NCBI RefSeq assembly: GCF_000151315.2
Contig: NW_011887299.1
Location: forward strand, 1,326,885-1,390,884
DNA from: Capsaspora owczarzaki ATCC 30864
Taxonomy: Eukaryota > Opisthokonta > Filasterea
Direction of reading: 5' to 3'
DNA: 64,000 nucleotides
This document shows, in pieces, positions 12,801-23,900 of the stretch. Below the pieces are notes generated by a model. It was given only the letters and a program-made list of their open reading frames with translations. It had not been told where the DNA came from and did not search any database. Numbering within the stretch: position 1 is the first letter of the stretch; each line of letters opens with the position of its first letter. A program made the translations under genes and the position numbers.

Positions 12801-15800
12801 GATGGCAAGAAGCTCGGCATGAAGAGCGCAAAAGTCAGTCTGAGAGCTATCAGAGCCGCTCAAGGAATGGATCAGCAACACCTCGACGAAAGGATAGTCA
12901 TTCATCGAGCCGTCGCTGAGGGACAAGTTTGCAATGGCTGCTGTTGTGGCGACTGGGCTTGCGTCCGTTTCATCATCATCGGCCAAGAAATCACACGAGT
13001 ACGCAAACGAATCGTTCAGATAGGTGCTCCAGACAATTGGCGTTTTGCTGCCGCGGGTCCAAATCGCGTCGACGAGCCCGTCAGCTCGAACCTCGCCAAT
13101 GTAAAGCTGCTTGCTGAGATGATTGCTGCTCTGCCCAGCCACAAGACCCTCGGGTGCGTTATACACGGTGTCGTAAAACTTGGCGCGAACGGCAGCAGAC
13201 TCAAAGCTGCTCGCGGCTTCCACCGCCTGCCGCCAAAGCATCACCGACAAGAAGGCGCTTTCAATGCCCTGGCTGACCCGACGCGTGCTGCCATACATGG
13301 AACGGAACAATTCTAAAAAGTGGTCGCTCAGCAGGCCGTCCTCGGAGGCTGAGCTTTCGTCAAGGGCGTCGCTGACGGCAAAGAACGGCGCAACGGAAGC
13401 GTTGGCAACAATGTACTGCTGGAAGACTTGGCTCGCGGTCGAGGAGGGCGACACGCTTGGAGCCAGTGTGGAAGAGCGAAACACGGGCTGAACGTACGAC
13501 GCGGCAATGAAATGACCCGCACAATGCTCCGCTCCAATGACGCCGACCTCGGGCTCGGACAGGGTGAAGGACACAATCACGTGAACGGGTGGAGCAAGAC
13601 CTGCCGCAGACATGCTCCGGTACAGCAGATTGCTCGCAGAACCGATGACGGTGCTGTAGATCAGAGCGGACGAGCTAGCACCCACAGCCTGGATGAATGG
13701 GTGGATTGACGGAGCGGCTTTGAGCACGTACGTTTCCGTCACCGTGATGGAATACTCGGCAAGCACGGAGACAATGATGGCATTGATCTTTTGCGAGAAG
13801 ACGTCCCCTGCACCCACAAGGAAGATGCTCAAGTCTGGACGCTCGCGCGTCCGGCGCACAAAGTACCGCACCGTATCTTCGACGATTTGACTCGGCACGG
13901 CTCCCGTGTAGATGAGCGACTGTGAGCATTCCTGCCCTTCGTGGAAGAGCGGGTACCACGCCAGATGGTCGCCGTCCTGGAAGGCTGCAGCCACTTGGCG
14001 CCGAGCAGCAGAGTTGCCTCCCAAGAAGGTGGTCGTGATGCCGGATGCTCCGGATGCCACGGGCATGTTGGCAATGCTAGCAGCGTGCTCGAGGACCAGG
14101 GGCAGGGAGGAGTTGGGGTTGTAAAAGACAGGAACAAGCGTGTAGCCAAAGATACCGCCGCTATCCTGGATTTGTTGCAGGCCGAGCAAAACACCATCAA
14201 ACACTTCCCGATCGTTGACCGACAGAGCGCCTGAAACGGACAAGACCACGGCCACGCGTGCCACGTCGAGACGAACCCGCGGTGTGTCAGGCGAGAACAA
14301 ATCGCCCTTCTTGAACACGGCATCGCACGTCTCGAGGACGAGATCCGAGGCGGCTTGCAGCTGTTGATTTGCCCGGAGAAGCATGAGGTTGCGAGGCTCG
14401 CCCACAAACGCGTACTTGAGCACGTCCATAAACTCGAGCTTCCAGGTGCGACCCAGTGCATCTGGCGATTGACTTTGAGTGCGGGCAATATAGACCTGCC
14501 GACTGGCGAAAAGAGTCGCTCCCAAGGCGCGTGTTCCAGCTGGGCTGTAAATGGTCGCACCCAGTACCTGAACGATGGCGGTCTCGGGAGATACGTCGCC
14601 TTTTGTCAGTTGGCCTCGAATCTCACGCAGGACTGCAAACGTGCCCGTGTACGCCGCTTCCATCACATCCGTGATGACGGGCATTTGTGAGCCGTACATG
14701 TCGTGCAAGGCCTTGACGAAAATGGCGCTCTCATCCGTGATCAGATCAGACGGATTGGCGGTCGATTGCGACAGGGAGGCCGAGGTGCCGGATGTCACGT
14801 CCGCAGACCGCTGCTGGAGATGAGCAATGGCGTCGGACACGGTGGGGGCAAGATACCCGGCGACAATTGCGTGGCCTTTGGTCAGGGCGATGGGCAGCGC
14901 ATTAATGTCTGCCTCTGAAAGCGTCAACGAAACGACAATAATCTGGCGGCCTGACGGGCCGGCGGCCGTGTTGAGCGCCTGGACGGCCGTGTAAAACGCG
15001 CGGGTAGCCTCCAACGAGCGGGAGCTGTCAATGGTGGAAACGATGATAATGTCGTCCTGATCGGCGCCGTATGCAGACGTAATGCCAACAAGCATCTCGT
15101 TCGCGTTGCTGCACTGGTCATCAGCGCACAGTTCTTCCGCGACGAGCTTGGCGCCTTTTGCCGCAAAGACGTCAGCGATCGCAGCACCAACAGCACTGGT
15201 GAAGGCGTCGCCGGTCGAGCCAGCAAAGGCAAAGCTGTCGGCCTGCCCGAGGTAGAATGCGGTGGAGGCGTCGTCCGAATCGGTGCCACGCAGAATGTCG
15301 GCATTGTACCCAAGCCACTGAACCAGGGGCTCCAGCAGTTGATTTGGAAGCGAGCCAAACTGAAGCGTTGCCAGCTTGCAGGCCCCGCCTTCTTGCAAGA
15401 ACGGGTTGACGACAAGCGCGGGAAATCTCGAGTTTCGAATGTCAAACGGCGTGTACACACCTAGCACGGGGCCAGCTTCGCCCGCTTCACGTCGTCGTGG
15501 TTGTTGTCGTTGTTGTCGTCGTCGTCCTGGAGCCGCAGGTGGGCTGCTTGATGGCGGAGGCGGCGCGGGAGAGCCGCTGGGTGGTGATGAAGGTGCAGGC
15601 GAACTGGCCATCCCACCCACGCTCGAGCTCGAAGGAGGAGGTGCGGCCGAGCCAGACCCAGACCCGGATGTATTTGTGCCAGATACAAGCTGGCTAAAGC
15701 GGTAGAGAGCTTGGTCTGTTGCGCTGCGTTGGCCTGGGGTCGATCCTCCACCAACAATAAACAGAAATCCTTGCTGGAGCAGGTCGAACACGGCGTCTTC

Positions 15801-16421
15801 GTACTGCGCATCGGTCTTGTTGGCGAAATCAAACACGGTCGCATTGACGAGCCCGTCTGGCCACCCGAGCATGGCATGTGTGATGGCAAGGTTGACTGCA
15901 TGAGCAATCGAGGCTTGACGTCGTCCAGCGACGCCTGAGGCCTCGATGACCACCGCAATGGTCAGTTTGACAGGAGATCCGGATGAACCGCCGTCGCCAC
16001 TCCCAGGCGATGCTGTCGGCTGCTGCCCCGTCGCCCCGGTTGTTGGCGCCGCGCGGCTGGCACTCGCAGTTGGCTGCGGACCTGCCATGGAAGAAGAGGC
16101 AGCATCAAGCGGAGGAGGAAGCGGACTGGAAGGAATGCCGGAATGGGGAGGCGAGGCTGCCAGCGACCCGCTTTGGGCAGGACCCGTTGGCGAGCCACCG
16201 CCCGGTTCCGCGAATGAGCTTGGCTCGCTGCTTGGCAGGTTGCTCGCCGGAGGGTTTGGTGGTGAAGCGCTTGGCGGGGGGCTCGCTGGCGGGCTCGCTG
16301 TGCCTGGTGCGGATGGCGGCGGCGGAGCGAGCACTACCTCAGCGAGAAGGCTGACCAGCAGCAGCAGCGCCGCGCCGGGCAGCAGTCGCAGGCCGCGGCA
16401 TCGAGTCGTAGTGTGCACCAT
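9900..16421 (-). CDS. Class C (GABA-B-like) GPCR with three tandem periplasmic-binding-type domains
   Basis: A single 6.5-kb exon encodes 2,173 residues. A signal peptide (GAALLLLVSLLAEVVLA) is followed by a Pro/Ser/Gly-rich linker to about residue 150. Three extracellular ligand-binding (PBP type 1) modules follow at ~150-677, ~717-985 and ~1177-1500. The second has FHEGQECSQSLIYTGAVPSQ, FLVGAGDVFSQKINAI and VIVSFTLSEPEV, which resemble bacterial UrtA/AmiC amide- or urea-binding proteins. Seven membrane spans lie at ~1665-1925: TM3 contains FSALFAKTYRLHRLF and TM7 ends LILFVPKVHLIL, the GABA-B-type pattern. I see no cysteine-rich linker of the glutamate-receptor kind. The cytoplasmic tail (~1925-2173) is Ser-rich. 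It is probably a plasma-membrane receptor for a small metabolite through G proteins; the ligand is unknown. It is convergent with the STAND-like gene (195-bp gap). Confidence 0.88.
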   Translation of the reverse strand: MVHTTTRCRGLRLLPGAALLLLVSLLAEVVLAPPPPSAPGTASPPASPPPSASPPNPPASNLPSSEPSSFAEPGGGSPTGPAQSGSLAASPPHSGIPSSPLPPPLDAASSSMAGPQPTASASRAAPTTGATGQQPTASPGSGDGGSSGSPVKLTIAVVIEASGVAGRRQASIAHAVNLAITHAMLGWPDGLVNATVFDFANKTDAQYEDAVFDLLQQGFLFIVGGGSTPGQRSATDQALYRFSQLVSGTNTSGSGSGSAAPPPSSSSVGGMASSPAPSSPPSGSPAPPPPSSSPPAAPGRRRQQRQQPRRREAGEAGPVLGVYTPFDIRNSRFPALVVNPFLQEGGACKLATLQFGSLPNQLLEPLVQWLGYNADILRGTDSDDASTAFYLGQADSFAFAGSTGDAFTSAVGAAIADVFAAKGAKLVAEELCADDQCSNANEMLVGITSAYGADQDDIIIVSTIDSSRSLEATRAFYTAVQALNTAAGPSGRQIIVVSLTLSEADINALPIALTKGHAIVAGYLAPTVSDAIAHLQQRSADVTSGTSASLSQSTANPSDLITDESAIFVKALHDMYGSQMPVITDVMEAAYTGTFAVLREIRGQLTKGDVSPETAIVQVLGATIYSPAGTRALGATLFASRQVYIARTQSQSPDALGRTWKLEFMDVLKYAFVGEPRNLMLLRANQQLQAASDLVLETCDAVFKKGDLFSPDTPRVRLDVARVAVVLSVSGALSVNDREVFDGVLLGLQQIQDSGGIFGYTLVPVFYNPNSSLPLVLEHAASIANMPVASGASGITTTFLGGNSAARRQVAAAFQDGDHLAWYPLFHEGQECSQSLIYTGAVPSQIVEDTVRYFVRRTRERPDLSIFLVGAGDVFSQKINAIIVSVLAEYSITVTETYVLKAAPSIHPFIQAVGASSSALIYSTVIGSASNLLYRSMSAAGLAPPVHVIVSFTLSEPEVGVIGAEHCAGHFIAASYVQPVFRSSTLAPSVSPSSTASQVFQQYIVANASVAPFFAVSDALDESSASEDGLLSDHFLELFRSMYGSTRRVSQGIESAFLSVMLWRQAVEAASSFESAAVRAKFYDTVYNAPEGLVAGQSSNHLSKQLYIGEVRADGLVDAIWTRGSKTPIVWSTYLNDSFAYSCDFLADDDETDASPVATTAAIANLSLSDGSMNDYPFVEVLLIHSLSGSDSSQTDFCALHAELLAIAEINAAGGLVLASSSGPVQILPRIFDTQSNASYSAEQLLIHLSDENVVQGFGAISAWTRSQVESAASLLPLRSAATLREIEAISEALTIPPSQKLVWTAAHDSGIFCSGTIASFGPQFGSRMLALLAFLTQSKGISYISLAFEDDALPTSITIANTTHVLDQLVAALVSAEVTQQVVITQNLLQALNCTLVGVVIYSAQDTEPSAIRQSFQALAMLHQTVDPSTRPFRFSKHSCISTISSASVISTLVLALATKPNFVGTITTVAMNLEPADVTADCAGVLVLTDYLDTTATTENSVFTSSFYKASGSDNTLSQRCAAAYTAVKYWAQSANAAASIVPSKLQLYAYAQSFHAPNGLVRLRATNRATTPVYLALVNEVGTARLQFPSSNLVAAPSLEPVMLSSLQSEIASQSSLPTKLSPDFLTTTATIWAAAANLLAETEERATCVFAAPVTSEAGDSAQQAAQAVYALAAVNLLLVALTTILITARRTDRVVMAASYLFCLVILTGIALVTIAGVVVVAPPDRDSVICSSRVWLVSFSIMLLFSALFAKTYRLHRLFNATSVRRSEGLTDVFLLKIIGIFLLCDVALLIAWTVVDRSMFAEEMDWERSTPLLVVMNTYCTSSLPFVLANVAAIGLLLVWGAYLAWRTRLLPSQFNESSQIAFAIVLILFLGVITIPLNYLIGGATSSSDDAPLVIIRGCVLVLGSMAILLILFVPKVHLILRPQLQAALANAHQAAVDKQQKKPGARVLIGRAKPSDSPADSNNPGAGPNANGGASKPNGHNTAHGADGRHSSTDGESQSSSSHTSVGINSAMFLYPYSGMDDVSSSSKTKAAKKKSASQAPTANGSEMSPETPKAPQQRFSEVQIGIQHVASASTLSAGSDATLNSTSELIPMQSLSSSSGFLTVPGSPPTTKRLSNGTHSAHSDPALSEPVSDSLRSRAHSMTSVDLALASSSAESNEYLAAS

Positions 16422-17047
16422 GGTGAGTTGTCACAGAGAGAAGGGCGGTCTGGCCGGGCGACCAACAAAAAAAAAAAACACAAGGGCAAGTTTCGCAAAC
16501 CACTGCTAAAACAACAAGAACGAGATTCGTTTTAGATTTTTTGGATTGCGAATGATCTGCAGTTATGAAGTTGAAGTGGGAAGAACAAGTGGAGTGCACG
16601 TTCGGGCTTGGATTCTTTTTTTTTTTGGGGGGGGGAGGAATGCGAGATAGTAGAAAGGATGAGTCACAATGACTGTTCTGTGATGAAAACAAAAGCGAAG
16701 GGACTTCAAAGACCAACAGAATAACGAACGAGAAAAGCGGTTTGCGCCAAACACTCTAAAAGGAGCAAACCAACAAATGAGCGGCGAGGGATGGATGGAG
16801 AAAAAGACCGCTGGACGATGAACTGTCTCTGCAAAAGTCGGCGCAAACGTATAAAACTGGCTTTCCACCTTCCTGCATCCAAGCAGCAATGCTCTCGTTG
16901 TTTGTCAATAACAAAAAGGTATATTGAGTAATGTGTCAATGAAGAAAAAACCGATATGGGCGACCAAACCCAGAAAAATAACCGATGAAGCAGTAAATCG
17001 AGGAAAACAACAGCGCTCAGGCTCCGAACGATTGTGTTTGTGTGTTT
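16422..17047. promoter_or_regulatory. Intergenic region upstream of the GPCR gene
   Basis: This 626-bp gap lies between the GPCR start and the IDH stop, both on the minus strand. It should hold the GPCR promoter and the IDH 3' UTR. It contains a T-run followed by a G-run near 16618-16638. No gene or clear core element was seen. Confidence 0.4.
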
Positions 17048-18892
17048 TTAAAGCTTGCTGGCGTTCAGCTTGACAGTCAGGTTGCTTGCCAGCTTGTCCA
17101 TAAACTCGAACGTGTTGAGGTAGTCCTCACGCTTGAGCCTGATACAAAAAAGACACAAACACAAAATGGTGAGCCACTTCGAACTCACGACAGACAACTA
17201 GTCCCCTCACTTGAAACCTCTCTACCTCAGCCACCTCGCGCAACGTCCCAAACCGAAAAAAAAACCCCCCTCCAAATAACAACAGCAGCGACTCCTCTCA
17301 ACTTACTGGTCTCCCTTAACAGCAAGAGCAAGATCCTTGGTCATGAAGCCAGCTTCGATCGTCTCGACGCAGACTTGCTCAAGAGCAGTGCTAAAGTGGG
17401 CGAGCGCCGGGTTGCTGTCGAGCTTGGCGCGGTGAGCCAGGCCACGAGTCCATGCGAAAATCGAGGCAATGGGGTTGGTGGAGGTCTCGCGGCCAGCCTG
17501 GTGCTCGCGGAAGTGGCGGGTCACAGTGCCGTGGGCGGCCTCGGCCTCGATGGTCTTGCCATCGGGGCAAAGCAGGACCGAGGTCATGAGGCCGAGCGAG
17601 CCAAAGCCTTGGGCAACAGAGTCTGACTGGACGTCGCCGTCGTAGTTCTTGCACGCCCAGACGTAGCCGCCGTCGGCCTTCATGCTGTACGCAACCATGT
17701 CGTCAATGAGACGGTGCTCGTACCAGATGCCGGCAGCCTTGTACTGGTCCTTGAACTCCTTCTCGTAGACTTCTTGGAAGAGGTCCTTGAATCGACCGTC
17801 GTAGCGCTTGAGGATTGTGTTCTTGGTGCTCAGGTAGCAGGGCCACTTGCGGTCAAGTGCGTAGGACAGGCAGCTGCGGGCAAAGTCGCAGATCGAGTTG
17901 TCGAGGTTGTACATGCCCATGGCAACACCGCCGCCGGGGAAGTCAAACACCTTGTAGGTCTGGGCCGGGCCGCCGTCGGCAGGCTTGAAGACCATTTCGA
18001 GCGAGCCCGCGCCGGGCACAACAAAGTCGGTCGCGCGGTACTGGTCGCCGAACGCGTGACGGCCAATGACGATGGGCTTGGTCCAGCCTTTGAGAGTGTT
18101 GGGGTCAGAAAACAAAGAGAAGAAGAAGAAGACACGCGAGTCAGTCACGCACAAGATCATCATTCCATCAAAACAGCAATGTACCTGGCACAAGGCGGGG
18201 GACGTTCTTGCACAGAATGGGCTCGCGGAAGACGGTGCCACCGAGAATGTTGCGGATGGTGCCGTTAGGCGACTTCCACATTTGCTTCAGGTTGAACTCT
18301 GAAAACAGAACAGAACGACGAGATGAAATGCAGAAAGTGAGGGAAAAAAAAACCTCAGACAAAGAGAGACAACGACAAAACAGCAATGGAGCCCTCACCC
18401 TTGACACGGGCTTCGTCGGGGGTGATGGTGGCGCACTTGATGCCAACGTTGTACTTGAGAATGGCGTTTGCGCAGTCAATGGTGACCTGATCGTTGGTGG
18501 CATCGCGGTGCTCCATTCCGAGGTCGAAAAAGTGAATGTCGAGGTCGACGAACGGCAGAATGAGCTTTTGCTTGATAATGTCCCAGATGATGCTGTGTGT
18601 GTGTGTGTTTGGCGCCAGAGTCAGTTTTGAGTTTGTCCGCAGTTTAGGTCAGTTGAATGAGGATGATGATGAAAATTTGTCCGTGATGTTGCATTGGACT
18701 GGCTTTTCAATCTCCTCCCCAACAACTTCAACTGCAAACCCATACACGCCCGACCCTCAATGCAGAGTGAACGTCGAATGCACCTCACTCGTGCGTCACT
18801 ACGCAATCACACCAACGCTGCGCAGTCGCAGGTCGGACTCGCTGCTTCATAAAAGCACAAAAACCAATCAAATGCATCGCGCCACACTGAGC

Positions 18893-18933
<41 letters not shown>

Positions 18934-19689
18934 GCTTTGTTTGATCACGGTTTTTTTAAAAAAAAAATAGTAAAAATAAAAAATAAAAAACAGCTGAAAC
19001 TGCATTGGAAAAAAAAAAATAATAGATCAAGAAAAAGTATGAAACGTGAAAGAAGAAAAAAAGGAGAACGCGGCGAGTTTGCTGGAAGATGAGCGTTTGC
19101 AAGTCGCTGGGTTTGCGAATGTTGAAGGGATGGAGGAATGACAACGATAAGGCACTCGAAACGTGGTCCCGCCAAGAGAGAAAGAAAAAAAAATGGGGAA
19201 AGGAAAAAAAAAAAAAAAAAAGCGGCAATGCAGCGTGTTTTGGAAAAAAACAGAAAATCGCGCGATGTTTGAACGATCAGCGACGAAGGGAAAGATGATG
19301 ATGAAGCAAGAGAGAGAGAGAGATCGAGAGATGGAGATGGAAGGGTGTGGGCAAGTGATCCGACGTTGAGCCCGAGTGCGGTCGCTGGGGGTGAAGGAAG
19401 AGAACCAAAGAGGAGGAACTGAAGCCGGAAGGAAGGAAAAGCGGAGGAATAAAAAAAAAAAAAAAAAGGAAAACGGAACGAGACTCACCGGGTCATCTCA
19501 TCGCCTTGCATCTCGACGACAGCGCCGCCTGTGAGTGTGGATGTGATTGGTGAGTAGGAAGTCGGGGAATCACGGCAAAGTGAGTACGCAACAGATTCAG
19601 ATTCAGACAGACAGAAAACATCAAACAAAACATAAAAAGCGATAAGCTTGGAGAAATACAAAACGATAAGCTTTTTTTTTTTTCTTTTT

Positions 19690-19731
<42 letters not shown>

Positions 19732-19783
19732 TTTCGTTTCAAATGTTCAGCAATCAAAAAAACGCACCTTGGATTTTAGTCAT
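17048..19783 (-). CDS. IDH1: NADP-dependent isocitrate dehydrogenase, cytosolic/peroxisomal
   Basis: Oxidatively decarboxylates isocitrate to 2-oxoglutarate, making NADPH. There are six exons: 19768-19783, 19489-19528, 18399-18592, 18185-18298, 17307-18087 and 17048-17138. All phases are consistent and give 411 residues (human IDH1 has 414). The start [19 protein letters not shown] matches the family N-terminus. Visible signature blocks are [37 protein letters not shown] (which includes the substrate Arg equivalent to human R132), [16 protein letters not shown]-like text and [16 protein letters not shown] (metal-binding Asp). The protein ends NASKL, a PTS1 peroxisomal signal. The intron at 18593-19488 is 896 bp and holds long A-runs. 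The reading frame stays open about 130 codons upstream of this ATG (see findings). Confidence 0.97.
18895..18930. repeat. A36 homopolymer in an IDH intron
   Basis: Thirty-six consecutive A on the plus strand (T on the coding strand), inside the 896-bp intron. Further A-rich runs follow at 18957-19020 and 19205-19221. Confidence 0.95.
19672..19730. repeat. Poly-T tract in the first IDH intron
   Basis: A 59-base T-run interrupted by two C's, lying just downstream of the 16-base first coding exon. On the coding strand it is poly-A, so it cannot act as the polypyrimidine tract. Confidence 0.95.
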
Positions 19784-20971
19784 GGTTTTTGTTGGTTTGG
19801 GGTTTGAAAAAAATAAAAGAGTGAACATAACACGGAAAAACGGAAAGAAACACAATCTGTTGCGAATTGGAGCAAAGCATTGTGAAACGAAACCAAAATG
19901 AAACCATCCCAACCGAGAATGGAAGAGCAGATCACTGATGCAGTAGCATGCGGGAATCCAGGTATTGCCATCAATTGAAACTATTTTGGAGTGTTGAGCG
20001 TCATGTGAGGAAATCGCGGGAGGAAAGGTCGCTTCGAGCTGAAACAAAAATTGGGTCCTTTCTGACGCTCCTGGTGCCATCCAGCGGGACATTAGCGCGT
20101 CCCTGTCAATGCGAAAATTATTCGCGCATGTACTTGATTCATATAATGGCTTGAAAGCGCTGAAAAGTGACAATCAGTACACAATTGGAGCTTGACACGC
20201 TCTTTCAAAAAAGGGTTTCCAGTCCATCGCAATTGTCAATTTTTAGACCAAAATTGCGCAACAGAGCATACGCAGAGATCACTCAAGATTCCAATACACA
20301 ATCCTCTAATGATGCAAAGCCTGGAAACTGCGACGTCAATCATGCGCGAGAAGATGCCGAATTATGTCTGCAAAGTTTCGTCCGGCCGTTTAGTGGCACA
20401 GCAGAGAAACTCCAGCCTCCACTGGCCTTGAAAAATGATAAAGACTATATTTTACACACGTTCGGTGCATCCGGAACAATCTAGACACCCTAGGTGATGT
20501 ACAAGATCGTCGCAAAGCTGGCAGTTTGATTTTTCAATTTGCGCCTTGCCGCCAACCAAGCCAGGCACCAGGGAGCTCCTGCCGCTATCAAATTCAACCC
20601 AAAAGAACGCACATCTCATCGTGGATGACACGGAGAGGCTGTATTGAGGCCCAGCATAAGCTAACCTTCATTTTATTGTTCGGAGCCGGCAAAAACAAAA
20701 ACAGGATTGCCGGATTGCCTTCAACCGATTCGCGCATCGCTGCTTCGCTCGCCGCTTCGACTAGCTATATAGTAGCTTGTATGAAACCATGGCCTGCATC
20801 CCTCCATGTGCTGCCGAGTTGTGTTTCCAGGGGTCAAATCTGAGAAACAAAATTCAAAAGCTCGTTTCTGCGTTTGAGCTATTTGTACCTTTTGTACACT
20901 TGTCGTTGCCTTCCTCCATTAGGCACACTTTTATTCACAGTCCATTTGTTCCTGAATCCTGATCTGATCTG
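19784..20971. promoter_or_regulatory. Divergent region between IDH and the two-SH3 adaptor
   Basis: This 1.19-kb gap is more balanced in composition than neighbouring gaps. It should contain the promoters of both flanking genes. On the minus strand the IDH frame stays open from 20173. No tRNA, repeat or independent gene was recognised. Confidence 0.4.
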
Positions 20972-23900
20972 ATGGAGGACGACATTTACCTTGAGCCAGA
21001 CACGATTGCAGCGAGCATTGCTGCGTTTGCCCCGCATCTGATGCCGGCGTCCAGCGTCATCAAACCCGCCCCCGACAGCAGCAAAGCCAATGCCCCTGCC
21101 AGCGACAGCAAGAGCACAGGCGGTGCTGCTGGTGCTGCGGCAGCGGCTTCTGCGCAGGAAACTAAAGGAATCTCTGCTCCTCCGGCAGCCCAAGCAGGGA
21201 TTGCCCGCAGCCCGAGCACCGACGCTACATCATCATCAGCATCATCATCATCAGCAGCAGAGGAGCCCAAAGCCGGCCTCGACTCGGCACAGACGGAGCA
21301 GTCTGCGGCCGAAGGATCGTCGACGCCGAGCGACCAGCGCGAGCGGCGAATGGGCCGAGCGATTGGCGACTACACTGCGGAGACGACCGAGGAGCTGACG
21401 CTGCGCGCTGGCGATGTGATTGAGGTCGTGATGCAGGTCTCTGGCGGCTGGTGGGAGGGCTTCCTCAACGGCAAGGTCGGCTGGTTCCCGTCCCATCTCG
21501 TCCATCTCCTGCCTGCTGCTGCTGTTGCGGTTGTTCGCTCGCCCAGCAACGAACCCTCCGCGCCGTCCGCCTCGCCCTACGTCAAGGCCCTCCCCGCTGC
21601 CATGTGTAAGCCTTCTTTTGTCTTTTTGCTGTTGGGGTTTTTCCACGGGGGGGTCGGGGTCGTCGGATTTCGGTTTTGATCGATTCCATTGAACAAAGAA
21701 TTGAAAAATTGAAAAATTCGACCGCTTTTTATTTTTTATTTTTTATTTATTTTTTGATGTTTTGATTTTTGTTTGAGCTGTTTTGACTGACGCACGCTGC
21801 AGTTGGTGAACTGGAGAGTCTGTGTTTGTCTTTTGCATTGATGCGTTGGGGGAGAATGTGAGAGAGAGAGAGAGAGAGGGGAGAAGGGCGCGCGCACTAC
21901 GAAGCTGCGAGGCGATTTGGTTGAAACATTCGAAAGATTTGAAAAAAAGGGAGAAAAAAAAAAAACACTTGAAATTTAGAAAAAAAAGAAAAGAAAAAAA
22001 AGAAAAAAAAAAAAAAAGCTCAGACAAGAAACAAAAAGAAAAGCCAAATCGTTCTAATCAAATAATGCTTATGTTGAATCGCTCGAGATACGCGTTGACG
22101 AAAAAGCTGCCTCAATCAGCTCACTCACCATCCATCCGTCACTTTGCAAACAGTCGAATACGCTCGGGCAACCTACACTTACCAGTCAAACAAGCCAGAT
22201 GAGCTGCCGATGCACAAGGGCGATATCATCCGCGTGTTGCGCAAGTTTGACGATGGCTGGTGGGAGGGAGAGACAGTGTGCGACGACCCGAAGCGAGGCA
22301 TGTTCCCGTCCAACTATGTTCGAATGTCGTCCACGGCTCTGGATCCCGTGCAGCTTCAGCATCTGCTTGCCAGCAACGGATCGTCTCTGAGCAGAAGCAA
22401 CAGCAAGGTTTTGTCGTCCAATCAACAGCGTGGTTCGCGAACGTCCCAAGGCTCGGAAAAGCTGTACGCGACCATTGGCGAGGCCACCAGTCACCGTCAC
22501 CAGCAGCAGCAACAGCCACTCCAGCATACCGGGGAGCAAATCTACGCCTCGCCCGACGATGCAACGGAGAACGATTACGCTCTCCCGGACTCTGTGCGGG
22601 GTGCCGTCAATTACACTGCATCCGTAACCTTGTCAAAAGACCGCGCGTTGGCCAAACCCACCACGCTTGGCCGCGACAGCGACATTGTGCCAGATGCCTT
22701 TGGAGCTCAACTCAATCTGACGCAACTTGACTCGGCATCCTCCAGCATTTCGAATCTGCGCATTGGCGGCGCCGCCACCATGTCGGCCATCTTGCCCGCA
22801 GCGAACGACGATGTGGGGTACCCTGGGGCCTTTAAAAATTCAAACGGCTTTGACGCTACGCTGCCCGACATGCGCCACTCGGTGGCAGTGCCAGGCCAGG
22901 ATGCTCCGTCCACGCGGCACCCATTCGGCCACATTTTGCAGCGCTCGCAATCGGACGCTCAAGCCGCCTTGAACGGCGACCATCCGTATGCCCGTGTCCA
23001 CAAGGATGTGTCTCACTCGCAAGAAAAGGCGGCTCAGACACAGCAGCAGCAACAACGACAACAGCAACAACTTCAGCAACAACAGCCTCAACCGCACTAT
23101 CATGGAGCGGATGCGCGTGAAGACAACTTCCCGTTGATTAACGCTCAATGGAGCAAAATTGCCCAGCTGCGGCGAGAGATTCAGGAGCAACTCACGACCG
23201 ACGTGACGCAGCTGGCCATGAAGGCCTCCAACGTCCAATCCGCCATCACGGGGAACATTGAAGCGGATGCCTTCCTCTGGGAGATGCTCCAACAGCTCCG
23301 CATCCTTCGTGCGTGTCTTGACTCGGTGGAAAGCACCCTCGTCAAGATTCTGCCCTTGGGCACGTCGCCTGGCTACGAAAAGACGAAACGTGAAGACGCA
23401 CAGCGCCAGTCACTGCTGGCGGCACCTTCTGCCCACACGCAGCATGTGTCCCAGCAGGACAGTGCTCACTTGGGGGCGCCAGAGCAAGACCCCCAGCAGC
23501 GCTTGTCGGCTCGCAAAGAGGTGTCCAGTGTCATGTTTGCTGCCGTTTCCACCGTCAAGCGTGTTGTGGTGGATGCTGGCGCCGCTCCAGCAGCTCCAGT
23601 CTCCTCCTCCTCCTCCTCCTCCTCCTCCTCCTCCTCGCAGACTCAGACTCGCCCCGCTCCCAGCACCTCTGCCCCTGCTGACGACGAGCCAGTGTTTGTT
23701 GCGACCGTGACCAAGGCCACACGCATCAGCACCAATCCCACGCGTCCCGCTGACGTCCCCACCACGACGCCTGCGGCCTCATTCGCCGCATCCAGGTCGG
23801 CAGAGAGCATCCCCTCGCACGAATCGGCTTCCCTCACTGCATCGGACATTCGGCGCATGTCAAAGCAGTCTTCGGCCCAAGATGTCAGCACGAGCCACGG

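Noticed and set aside
16000-16500. Plus-strand Gly-rich frame opposite the GPCR N-terminus
   Set aside because: It is the antisense of the Pro/Ser-rich linker and has no independent support.
20167-20484. 105-codon plus-strand frame in the IDH/SH3 divergent region
   Set aside because: No domain-like texture, no supporting splice sites, and it overlaps promoter sequence.
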